DNA of 7,739 nt, taken from an uncultured Bacteroidales bacterium (lineage in GTDB: Bacteria > Bacteroidota > Bacteroidia > Bacteroidales > UBA932). The position numbers were made by a program, and so were the translations under genes. Where the stretch lies: positions 1 through 7,739 of the forward strand of contig CAMKTW010000077.1 in NCBI GenBank assembly GCA_946415795.1. The letters run 5' to 3'. The notes under the pieces are model-generated. The model was not told the origin of the DNA. It made no database searches and worked only from the letters and a program-made list of their open reading frames with translations. Position 1 is the first letter of the stretch, and each line of letters starts with the position of its first letter. Of this stretch, positions 1-6,115 are shown piece by piece.

Positions 1-508
1 GGAGCATATCTTCGTCGTCGCGGACGCCGTCACCGTTCATATCCAACTTCTCCCCTCCCTCCAGGGTAATCATTGTAAAACCGGCATCTGCCACCTTCCG
101 GTAATCCTCCCGGGTTGTATTGACCGGGTCAAGGCCGCCGAAGGGGAGCAAGTCGACCCTGGGTCGTGTGGCGGCGGTATAAGGGTCCTTTACCAGTATA
201 TCCAGATTAATGAACTGCTCTTCCCCTCCGGGATAGATGACATCCACCATTATGTCCGGAGTCGGTGCAGGATCGGGGGCGGTCAGGACAATGGAGCCGC
301 TGCGGCCTCCGTTGGGAATCACCCTTGAGCTCCAGCCGTCGGTGCAGCGTAAAGCCACCTTCCCTTCTGAGGGCAGAGAGTACTTTATGGTGACACTGTC
401 ACCGGCGCTGACCCCGTAGCGGGCTCTGTCGAACTTGATACTTTCTTTGGCAAACAATCCCGCCGTAGCAAGCAGGAGCGCCAATAATAAAAAAAGCGGT
501 TTCCTCAT
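1..508 (-). CDS. Glycosidase-like TIM-barrel protein, paralogue D (3' end cut by window edge)
   Basis: A reading frame from the ATG at 508 stays open to the left edge, giving 169 residues. It is clearly a fourth member of the A/B/C family: FDRARYGVSAGDSVTIKYSLP (residues 26-46), DGWSS (57-61), TAPDPA (76-81), LVKDPYTAATRP (105-116), then a barrel start with VADAGFTMITLE (139-150). Unlike the others, the N-terminus (LLLALLLATAGLFA, then KES) has no cysteine near the cleavage site and no coiled coil, so it should be cut by signal peptidase I, most likely after Ala20, and released as a soluble protein. Residues 156-167 read DMNGDGVRDDED, an EF-hand or dockerin-like calcium loop absent from the paralogues. 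The start lies 1 nt after the cyclotransferase stop (TAAGATG). The predicted DEPS region is outside the window, so catalytic residues cannot be checked. Confidence 0.85.
   Translation of the reverse strand, partial: MRKPLFLLLALLLATAGLFAKESIKFDRARYGVSAGDSVTIKYSLPSEGKVALRCTDGWSSRVIPNGGRSGSIVLTAPDPAPTPDIMVDVIYPGGEEQFINLDILVKDPYTAATRPRVDLLPFGGLDPVNTTREDYRKVADAGFTMITLEGGEKLDMNGDGVRDDEDML
8..43 (-). other. EF-hand/dockerin-like calcium-binding loop in paralogue D
   Basis: Codons 156-167 of gene D encode DMNGDGVRDDED. Acidic or amide ligands fall at loop positions 1, 3, 5, 9 and 12 with Gly at 6, the classic DxNxDGxxDxxD calcium loop. It sits just after the barrel segment MITLE, where A, B and C have only a shorter acidic stretch (for example ETDEDDY in B). 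Only one loop is visible, so a full dockerin is not supported. Confidence 0.65.
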
Positions 509-509
509 C

Positions 510-1277
510 TTATTTCTTTTGTTCAAGTGTAATCCTGTACATCCTGGGCCAATACTTGCCTGTCAGGTAGATAGCGCCGGTAGCCTTGTGATGGGCAATG
601 CCGTTGAGCACATCCGTGCGGGAAGTGCGCAGCTTCTTGTCAAGCAGGCCGCGGCAGTCGATCACCCCCTCTACCTCTCCGGTAGAGGGATTGATAATAA
701 CGATTTCATCCTTGAGATAGATATTAGCCCATATCTTACCGTCGATATATTCCAGTTCGTTGAGCATATTAACGCTCTTTCCGTTGCGGCGCACGGTGAC
801 GCTTCTTACAGTGGTGAAGGTCTTGGGGTTGACAAAATAGAGCTGGGCGCTGCCGTCGCTCATTATGAGCTGGTTTCCATCGGTGGTGAGCCCCCATCCC
901 TGACGGTTATACTTCATCGTATCGGTCATAGCGAAGGTCTTCTTGTCGAAAACCATACAGATTCCCTCCAGCCAGGTGAGGACGTAGATGTCATCACCTA
1001 TGTTGCAACTCCCCTCCGCGAAAACCCTTTTGTCCATCCGGACCCCGTGCACCTGCACGCCTGTGGCAAGGTCGACCATGGCCAGTCGGGACTCGCCGTA
1101 CTGGCCGGCAGACTCATACAATGTGTCTCCGTCAAAAAAGAGCCCCTGGGTATAGGAAAGGGTGTCGTGGGGGTACTCCTGTTCCACCTTTACCGTATAG
1201 CGGACGATTGTCTGCGAGGGGGCGCACGCCGACACTGCAACCGCAGCGGCCATAAGTATGGAGGCCAGTCGCTTCAT
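510..1277 (-). CDS. Plant-type glutaminyl-peptide cyclotransferase, lipoprotein
   Basis: This is a 255-residue lipoprotein of the plant/bacterial-type glutamine cyclotransferase family (five-bladed beta-propeller). The family converts N-terminal glutamine of peptides or proteins to pyroglutamate with release of ammonia. The lipobox is VSAC at Cys18. Family motifs appear in order: YTQGLFFDGDTLYES (42-56), VFAEG (85-89), LTW (100-102), GWGLTTDG (127-134), LIMSDGS (137-143), MLNELEYIDGKIWANIY (171-187), INPSTGEV (195-202), VLNGIAHH (223-230) and LTGKYWPRMY (238-247). From memory, the Gln of TQG, Glu of xEG, the Trps, Asn of LNELE and Lys of TGKxW line the papaya enzyme's pocket; all are present, so it should be active. 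The longer frame up to 1388 runs into gene C; the ATG at 1277 gives a proper signal peptide. The sequence after Cys (APSQT) lacks the acidic surface-export signal, so it probably faces the periplasm. Its peptide substrate is not indicated. Confidence 0.93.
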   Translation of the reverse strand: MKRLASILMAAAVAVSACAPSQTIVRYTVKVEQEYPHDTLSYTQGLFFDGDTLYESAGQYGESRLAMVDLATGVQVHGVRMDKRVFAEGSCNIGDDIYVLTWLEGICMVFDKKTFAMTDTMKYNRQGWGLTTDGNQLIMSDGSAQLYFVNPKTFTTVRSVTVRRNGKSVNMLNELEYIDGKIWANIYLKDEIVIINPSTGEVEGVIDCRGLLDKKLRTSRTDVLNGIAHHKATGAIYLTGKYWPRMYRITLEQKK

Positions 1278-1296
1278 ATCCAGACTATCTGTATTT
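1270..1296 (-). repeat. Junction repeat copy 2 (end of C / start of cyclotransferase)
   Basis: On the minus strand, AAATACAGATAG (end of C), then TCTG, then GATATGAA holding the cyclotransferase ATG at 1277. It differs from copy 1 only by the TCTG insertion. Both downstream proteins begin Met-Lys-Arg. Part of the match may reflect shared coding needs, but the non-coding GAT and the identical codon choices suggest descent from a duplicated junction. Confidence 0.65.
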
Positions 1297-2901
1297 GAAT
1301 ACCAGCATATCGCCGCCTCCCAGAGTGAATTGGGATTGTCCAGGCTGCAGTTCAGTGAACTGGCCGTTATGGTCAATAAGGTAAACAACCTCGTTCAAGT
1401 CTATGACAACCCGCTGGATATAGTTCCACAAACTATTTACGACAACCATGTACTCGTTGCCGTTATTCTCTACAAAAGAGACTATCGCTTCAAGGCTGGT
1501 ATTAAGGCCGGCAATCTGCGCGGGGAAGTCCTTGTCGTTCAGGTTCTCCACCCATGTGTCAAGGATGTGGGTCTTGCGTAAGCATTTGACATCCCCTCCG
1601 GCAAATACATAGCCACGGTTGTGCATCTCTGTACAATATGCCTTGAGGACATCATATGCAGCAGTGTACTTGGCAACGTCCCAGCGCTGGGTTCCGTCGG
1701 GATTGTACTCCCATGTCTGCAGCGGGGCCAAATCGGTGCCTGATGTGCTGCGGTACACGAAGAACTGGTTTACCTGCGCACCGTACGCAAGGTTGGTGTT
1801 GCACTGCAGGCGGAGAGTTTCCAAGGTTGGATCCACCCTGTTCCACTCCCGGCAGCTGCAGGCGAAAGCCCAGAAAGGGATGTCGTGGCGCAATGCACTC
1901 TGCCTGACGGCCGCCAGTGACCTGGGCCAGGTGGGATCGATATACCCTTGATACACAGGATACTGGTCAAAAGTGATAAACTTGAGGTTGCACTCTGTGA
2001 CAAAAGTCTCTACATATTCGAAATAATCCTCTACTCCCAGCGAACTCTTGGACGCGCTGGAAGGGTGAAGATTTACATATACAGGATGCCCGGGGTTGGG
2101 ATCGAGAGACTCGATAGCATCTTTCTCATACTTGATCTGGGCAATGTTTTCGGTAGAAGGTTCGTCATATATCTGATAGCCGGCAAGGGCGGGATATGTC
2201 TTGGCCTTGGCAATGGTCTGCTCCAGGCGTGCGTGATTGCCGCGGTAATAATCGCCTGCGGAGCCGTTTACGAACAAGACACCCTTTATACCATATTTTT
2301 CCGCAAGGGTAAGCTGCGTCTCCCAGTTGTTGACCTCCTCGATAGTAATCATATTCATACCGCATTCCGCCAGCTTCTGGAAATGATAATCGATAGCAAG
2401 CCTTGTATCCAGACAATAATATGCCAGCGCACCCACGGTTGTGCGGGTTGCATCGGTATAAGGGTCACGCACCAAAATCGGCAGAATAACAGCGGCCTCA
2501 AGCCCGTCCTCTGTGACTGCCGTGGCAACCAGTTCCACGGGAGAAGCAGGGTCCGGAGCGGTAACCTCTATTGTACCTTCTGCCGGACCCGAGGCCTTGA
2601 CAACAGCCTTCCAGCCACCCTTGACGGAAACTGTAACAGTAGCGGCCTGCTGGAGTGTATAGGGGATGGAAACGGTGCTGCCGGCATCTACTCCATACCT
2701 GGTCTTGTCAAAAGCAAAGAAGAAAGGCAGATCGTCCGGAACATCTTCTACCGACGAAGCGGGCACTCCGGGCAAATCCCCTTTCTGCAGCGATTCAAGT
2801 TCTTCCTGAAGTTGCTCTACCTTGAGTTTGTCTTCTTTGTTGCACGAAGCGGCGATAAAAATGGCCGCAAAAATCATAAGTATGTTAATTGTCCTTTTCA
2901 T
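1285..2901 (-). CDS. Glycosidase-like TIM-barrel lipoprotein, paralogue C (divergent pocket)
   Basis: This 538-residue predicted lipoprotein has signal ILMIFAAIFIAASC (Cys20), then NKED as in B and a coiled coil with V28, L31, L35, L38. The Ig-like module is at about 60-143 (RYGVDAGSTV, GGWKA, TAPDP), and VRDPYTDATR is at 144-153. The barrel keeps GYQIYDEPS (Asp246, Glu247), HPVYVNLHP, ITFDQYP (Asp312), PFWAFACSC and LAYGAQVNQFFVY. It departs from A and B after strand 7, where the His-Arg segment is replaced by REWNRVDPTL. It also differs after strand 8, where YGGT is lost and about a dozen residues are inserted (around 394-410). A sandwich ending GGDMLVFKYR follows. It is the most diverged of the three complete copies and perhaps binds a different ligand. 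The start is supported by the 3-nt gap after gene B and the signal peptide; the cyclotransferase gene begins 7 nt beyond the stop. Confidence 0.9.
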   Translation of the reverse strand: MKRTINILMIFAAIFIAASCNKEDKLKVEQLQEELESLQKGDLPGVPASSVEDVPDDLPFFFAFDKTRYGVDAGSTVSIPYTLQQAATVTVSVKGGWKAVVKASGPAEGTIEVTAPDPASPVELVATAVTEDGLEAAVILPILVRDPYTDATRTTVGALAYYCLDTRLAIDYHFQKLAECGMNMITIEEVNNWETQLTLAEKYGIKGVLFVNGSAGDYYRGNHARLEQTIAKAKTYPALAGYQIYDEPSTENIAQIKYEKDAIESLDPNPGHPVYVNLHPSSASKSSLGVEDYFEYVETFVTECNLKFITFDQYPVYQGYIDPTWPRSLAAVRQSALRHDIPFWAFACSCREWNRVDPTLETLRLQCNTNLAYGAQVNQFFVYRSTSGTDLAPLQTWEYNPDGTQRWDVAKYTAAYDVLKAYCTEMHNRGYVFAGGDVKCLRKTHILDTWVENLNDKDFPAQIAGLNTSLEAIVSFVENNGNEYMVVVNSLWNYIQRVVIDLNEVVYLIDHNGQFTELQPGQSQFTLGGGDMLVFKYR

Positions 2902-2916
2902 ATCCTATCTGTATTT
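2894..2916 (-). repeat. Junction repeat copy 1 (end of B / start of C)
   Basis: On the minus strand, AAATACAGATAG (the last three sense codons plus stop of B) is followed directly by GATATGAA, which contains the start codon of C. The same two blocks recur at the end of C and start of the cyclotransferase gene with four extra bases between them. Confidence 0.7.
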
Positions 2917-4500
2917 AATCACAACCATATCGCCCATAGGTAGCGAAATATGGGTTATACCAGCATCAAGTTCCTGGAACTGGCCGTCACTGCCAATCAA
3001 GTATGCCGGCTCATTGAGTTCTATGGCAATTACCTGATCTATAGGCCAATAATTGTTCACAACCGCCATATACCTATCCCCGCCGTTCTCAACAAAAGAA
3101 ACCGTTGCGGAAGAAGAGACCCACATACTCTTTATCTCCGGAGGGAAATCGAGTATAGAGAGGGCGTTTTCATGTGATTCTGCATTACCGAGCTGGCGGA
3201 TCTTTATAACGTTGCAACCTTTGAACACAAACGCCCTTTTCTGCATTGTGAGATTGGCCGTCTTGAGGTCGTCATAAGCCTGTGTCCATGTGCCGTCGCG
3301 CATAATGGGGGCATAACTGGTACCACCGTAATCTTGGATGGTAAAGTACTGTACCATCTGGGCGCCGTATGCAAGATTGGTATACACCTGCAACAGAATA
3401 TTCGCCACGTTAGGTTTTGCACGATGTAACAGCACTGCCTCCTTGTCTATCCAGCAACTCGCGGCAAATGTCCACAACGGCATTCCGTATCTTTTGGCCG
3501 CAGATGCTACGGTAGAAAGACACATATGCCAGTCACTCTGGGTTAACCCACCCTCCAATACCGGATAAATATCGAAAGAGAGCTGCTTGAGATGCATCAT
3601 TGAGGCGAATATCTCTACGTATTGTTCATATGTGCTCGCACCCATTCCCTCGGACGATCCGTTGGGGCGCAGGTTTACATATACCGGATGACCGGGGTCA
3701 AGCTGCATCATCCTGTCTTCAATGGCCATCAACGCGAAAACCTCGTTCACGGAGGGTTCGTCACAGATGTGATATCCATAGAGCTCGGGCCGGTCTTTCA
3801 AAGTCTCTATAAGATGTGTCAAATCCTCCAGACTCTCATCACTCGTGGAATGATACCAATTCCACGTGGCCCATCCTATGACTGCCAGCACTTTGATACC
3901 GACGGCACGGGCCATTTCCATCTGATCTAAATAATCATCTTCGTCAGTCTCAACAGTCACCATCGTGATGCCTGCATCGGCAAGCTTCTGATAGTTCTCC
4001 AGAGTCGCATTCCACGGCTTAAAGCTATAATAACCCATAGCATCGATCTTTGGCCTGGTTGCATCGCTATATGGGTCACGCACCATTATCGGAAGAGTCG
4101 CAGCTGTGCGCAGGCCTGAAACCGAGGTTGCTGTGACAACCACCTCACCATGTTGTGCGGGATCAGGGCAGCTTACTGTTACAGAGCCTTCTGCTCCTCC
4201 CGTGGTAGTTGCACTCCACCCGCCGATAACAGAGACCTCAACGGTGGATTCTTCAGGCAAGGTATAATTGACAGTAACGCTGCTGCCGGCATCCACACCG
4301 TACAGCTCCTTGTCGAAGGTAAAACGATACTCACCGGGGACCGGCTCCACAGACGGATCAGGTACCTCCGGTGCCGGCTGGTTCTGCAAGGCGTCAAGTT
4401 CTTCCTGTAACCGCTCCAGACGCAACTTATCCTCTTTATTGCAGGATGCTGCAGAGATCAGGAACGCGGCAAGTATGATAAAAGTCCGTCTCACTTCCAT
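2905..4500 (-). CDS. Glycosidase-like TIM-barrel lipoprotein, paralogue B
   Basis: This 531-residue predicted lipoprotein has lipobox SAASC (Cys20) followed by NKED, which fits the Bacteroidetes surface-export rule of Lys plus two acidic residues. Residues 26-38 (L28, L31, L35, L38) make a short coiled coil, then a Pro-rich linker. The Ig-like module covers about 58-140 (YGVDAGSSV, GGWSA, SCPDP); VRDPYSDATRP is at 140-150. The barrel carries YGYHICDEPS (Asp247, Glu248), HPVYVNLRP, LSFDIYP (Asp310), PLWTFAASCW and AYGAQMVQYFTIQDYGGT. The C-terminal sandwich ends GDMVVIKYR. It is closest to A: residues 372-414 match A 378-420 at 29 of 43 positions by hand count. The start overlaps the stop of A as TAATG, and the stop lies 3 nt before gene C. 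It is probably a cell-surface carbohydrate-active protein. Specificity is unknown, and activity is unproven because the strand-7 acid is missing. Confidence 0.9.
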   Translation of the reverse strand: MEVRRTFIILAAFLISAASCNKEDKLRLERLQEELDALQNQPAPEVPDPSVEPVPGEYRFTFDKELYGVDAGSSVTVNYTLPEESTVEVSVIGGWSATTTGGAEGSVTVSCPDPAQHGEVVVTATSVSGLRTAATLPIMVRDPYSDATRPKIDAMGYYSFKPWNATLENYQKLADAGITMVTVETDEDDYLDQMEMARAVGIKVLAVIGWATWNWYHSTSDESLEDLTHLIETLKDRPELYGYHICDEPSVNEVFALMAIEDRMMQLDPGHPVYVNLRPNGSSEGMGASTYEQYVEIFASMMHLKQLSFDIYPVLEGGLTQSDWHMCLSTVASAAKRYGMPLWTFAASCWIDKEAVLLHRAKPNVANILLQVYTNLAYGAQMVQYFTIQDYGGTSYAPIMRDGTWTQAYDDLKTANLTMQKRAFVFKGCNVIKIRQLGNAESHENALSILDFPPEIKSMWVSSSATVSFVENGGDRYMAVVNNYWPIDQVIAIELNEPAYLIGSDGQFQELDAGITHISLPMGDMVVIKYR

Positions 4501-4502
4501 TA
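4498..4502 (-). other. TAATG stop-start overlap, A to B
   Basis: The stop TAA of A (4502-4500) shares a base with the ATG of B (4500-4498), the same arrangement as upstream of A. It fixes the B start codon and implies coupled translation. Confidence 0.75.
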
Positions 4503-6113
4503 TTTAACCTTTATGACCATAAGGTCACCTTCGTCTATCGTGAATTCACTGCTGCAGGGCTGCTGCAGGGCAAAAGAGCCGTCACGCTCTATGGTGTATA
4601 CCATCTCGTTGAAGGTTACCTGAGCAGAAATCTTGGACGTATAGCTCTGATTTATTATTGCGATGTACTCGTTGCCATTGTTTTCCAGGAACGACACCAT
4701 AGCTGTGTCGCTGGTCTCAAGAGATGCAATCTGCCCGGGGAGGTCGGCGGTGGAGAGGCTCATACTCTCTGACGCCGGAGTCTGGCTGAACCGGATCCTG
4801 CTGACATTGCAGCCGTTGAACACATAGCCGCGCTTCTGGATCTGCAGGCATACATCCTTGAGATAATCGTACGCTTCTGTCCATTCGCCATTGTGCATAA
4901 TGGGAGCCAATGTGGTGCCGCCGTATTGCTGGATGGTGAAAAACTGCACCAGCTGGGCGCCGTAAGCCATATCTGTATATGCCTGGAGACGGAGATTCTC
5001 AACCGAAGGACGTCCGCGGTGTATGACTCCACTCTCGTTATTAATCCAGCAGCTGGCGGCAAAAGCCCAGAAGGGTATGCCGTACTGGCGGGAGACGTCG
5101 GCTACGGTGCGCAGGCACCTGTGCCAATTCTGCATATAAGTACCGTCTTCCAGGATTGGATACATATCAAACGATATGAACTTTACACCGCAGTCGCGGG
5201 CATAAGCCTCAATATATTCACGATAGGTGTCTGTACCAAGGGAGTATTTTGAACCTTCAGGATTCAGGTTGATATATACCGGATGGTCGGGGTCCAGCGA
5301 TTCAATTTTCTCCCGGATCCTCTTCAGACGCTTTATGTCACTGTCACTGGCGCTGGGCTCGTCGCATATATGGTATCCCAGCAGACCCGGCTGCCTCTTG
5401 AGATAGCCGACCAGTTGGTCCAGATAAGTGTAATGCTCCGGGTCTGAGGCCCAGCCGCTACCGGCGAAACCTATGATTGCAAGGGATTTCATCCCCGCTT
5501 TCCAGGCCAGTTCAATCTGAGTTTTATAGTCGTAATCGCCGCACTCCACGGTGACAGACGTAAGCCCCGCCGCCGCCAGTTTGTTGAAGTTGTCCTGGTT
5601 CGCCCATTGGGGCTTAAAACTATAATAGCCTAAAAGATTGGCTCTTGGACGGGTTGCATCGCTATACGGGTCACGTACCATCACGGGAACTATTGCAACT
5701 GCCTTCTTGCCGCTCTCTGTGGTGGCTGATGCCACGATATCGCAAGGTGAGGCAGGATCGGGTGCGACAATGACGATCTCACCCTCAGTATCGCCGGTGG
5801 CATTAACCCTGGCGCTCCACCCCTCACCTGTGTTTACACTGACAGTGACGCTGGATGGTTCGGGAAGAGAATACCCGACAATCACGCTGCCGCCCGCATC
5901 AACACCATATTTGGATTCTTTGAAGGAAAACGAGTAATCAGTTACCGTCTCGACGGCAGGCGTCACGGCAGAGGGTATCCCTATGTCTTCTACCCCGCTC
6001 TCCAACTCCGCCATCGAGCGCTTCAGCTCCTCTATCTGCCGTTGAGCCTCCTTGTCGCAGGAAACTGCCAGCAGAGCGAGGACTGTAAACAATAATATGG
6101 ACAATCTTCTCAT
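4500..6113 (-). CDS. Glycosidase-like TIM-barrel lipoprotein, paralogue A
   Basis: This 537-residue predicted lipoprotein has signal LLFTVLALLAVSC with lipid-modified Cys19. Residues 20-45 have hydrophobics I27, L30, M34, L37, V41, I44 in 3-4 heptad spacing, a short coiled coil. Residues about 58-148 are an Ig-like module (KYGVDAGGSV, GEGWSA, VAPDP), and VRDPYSDATRP (146-156) links it to a barrel, residues about 160-440. I assign strands at LGYYSF, TSVTVE, SLAIIGF, LLGYHICDEPS (Asp251, Glu252), PVYINLNP, FISFDMYP, PFWAFAASC and LVQFFTI. A beta-sandwich ending GDLMVIKVK follows. The layout resembles clan GH-A-like hydrolases, with Glu252 as candidate acid/base, but no Glu or Asp ends strand 7, so the mechanism is uncertain. 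I cannot name the family or substrate. The start is fixed by the TAATG overlap with the upstream gene and by the signal peptide. Confidence 0.9.
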   Translation of the reverse strand: MRRLSILLFTVLALLAVSCDKEAQRQIEELKRSMAELESGVEDIGIPSAVTPAVETVTDYSFSFKESKYGVDAGGSVIVGYSLPEPSSVTVSVNTGEGWSARVNATGDTEGEIVIVAPDPASPCDIVASATTESGKKAVAIVPVMVRDPYSDATRPRANLLGYYSFKPQWANQDNFNKLAAAGLTSVTVECGDYDYKTQIELAWKAGMKSLAIIGFAGSGWASDPEHYTYLDQLVGYLKRQPGLLGYHICDEPSASDSDIKRLKRIREKIESLDPDHPVYINLNPEGSKYSLGTDTYREYIEAYARDCGVKFISFDMYPILEDGTYMQNWHRCLRTVADVSRQYGIPFWAFAASCWINNESGVIHRGRPSVENLRLQAYTDMAYGAQLVQFFTIQQYGGTTLAPIMHNGEWTEAYDYLKDVCLQIQKRGYVFNGCNVSRIRFSQTPASESMSLSTADLPGQIASLETSDTAMVSFLENNGNEYIAIINQSYTSKISAQVTFNEMVYTIERDGSFALQQPCSSEFTIDEGDLMVIKVK

Positions 6114-6115
6114 TA
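6111..6115 (-). other. TAATG stop-start overlap, FISUMP protein to A
   Basis: The stop TAA (6115-6113) shares one base with the ATG of gene A (6113-6111). No strong Shine-Dalgarno sequence lies upstream, so gene A is probably translated by re-initiation of ribosomes finishing the upstream gene. Confidence 0.75.

Larger units (their letters stand above)
1..6113 (-). repeat. Array of four paralogous genes with one unrelated gene embedded
   Basis: Genes A, B, C and D share the same domain order and motifs: YGV[DS]AG, GW[SK], [AC]PDPA, [VI][RK]DPYxxATR and a barrel. The linker is similar even at DNA level: 5653-5678, 4067-4092 and 2447-2472 are nearly the same around the core gggtcacg. D is more diverged and is separated from C by the cyclotransferase gene. 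Serial tandem duplication followed by divergence is the simplest explanation. Confidence 0.85.

Noticed and set aside
435..1298. Long plus-strand open frame of 287 codons
   Set aside because: It lies exactly opposite the cyclotransferase gene, whose family motifs are complete; the plus-strand translation shows no recognisable domain or signal peptide.
1278..1388. N-terminal extension of the cyclotransferase up to 1388
   Set aside because: The extra 37 residues overlap the 3' end of gene C and would bury the lipoprotein signal peptide; the ATG at 1277 gives a standard signal and 7-nt spacing.
1948..2943. Long plus-strand open frame of 331 codons
   Set aside because: It is antisense to paralogue C, which has clear homology to A and B; the plus frame has no coherent protein features and ends within the next gene junction.
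4500..6113. Assignment of the barrel to GH42 or another named clan GH-A family
   Set aside because: The strand-4 motif is DEPS instead of the usual Asn-Glu, and no strand-7 glutamate is present; a family name could not be supported by eye.
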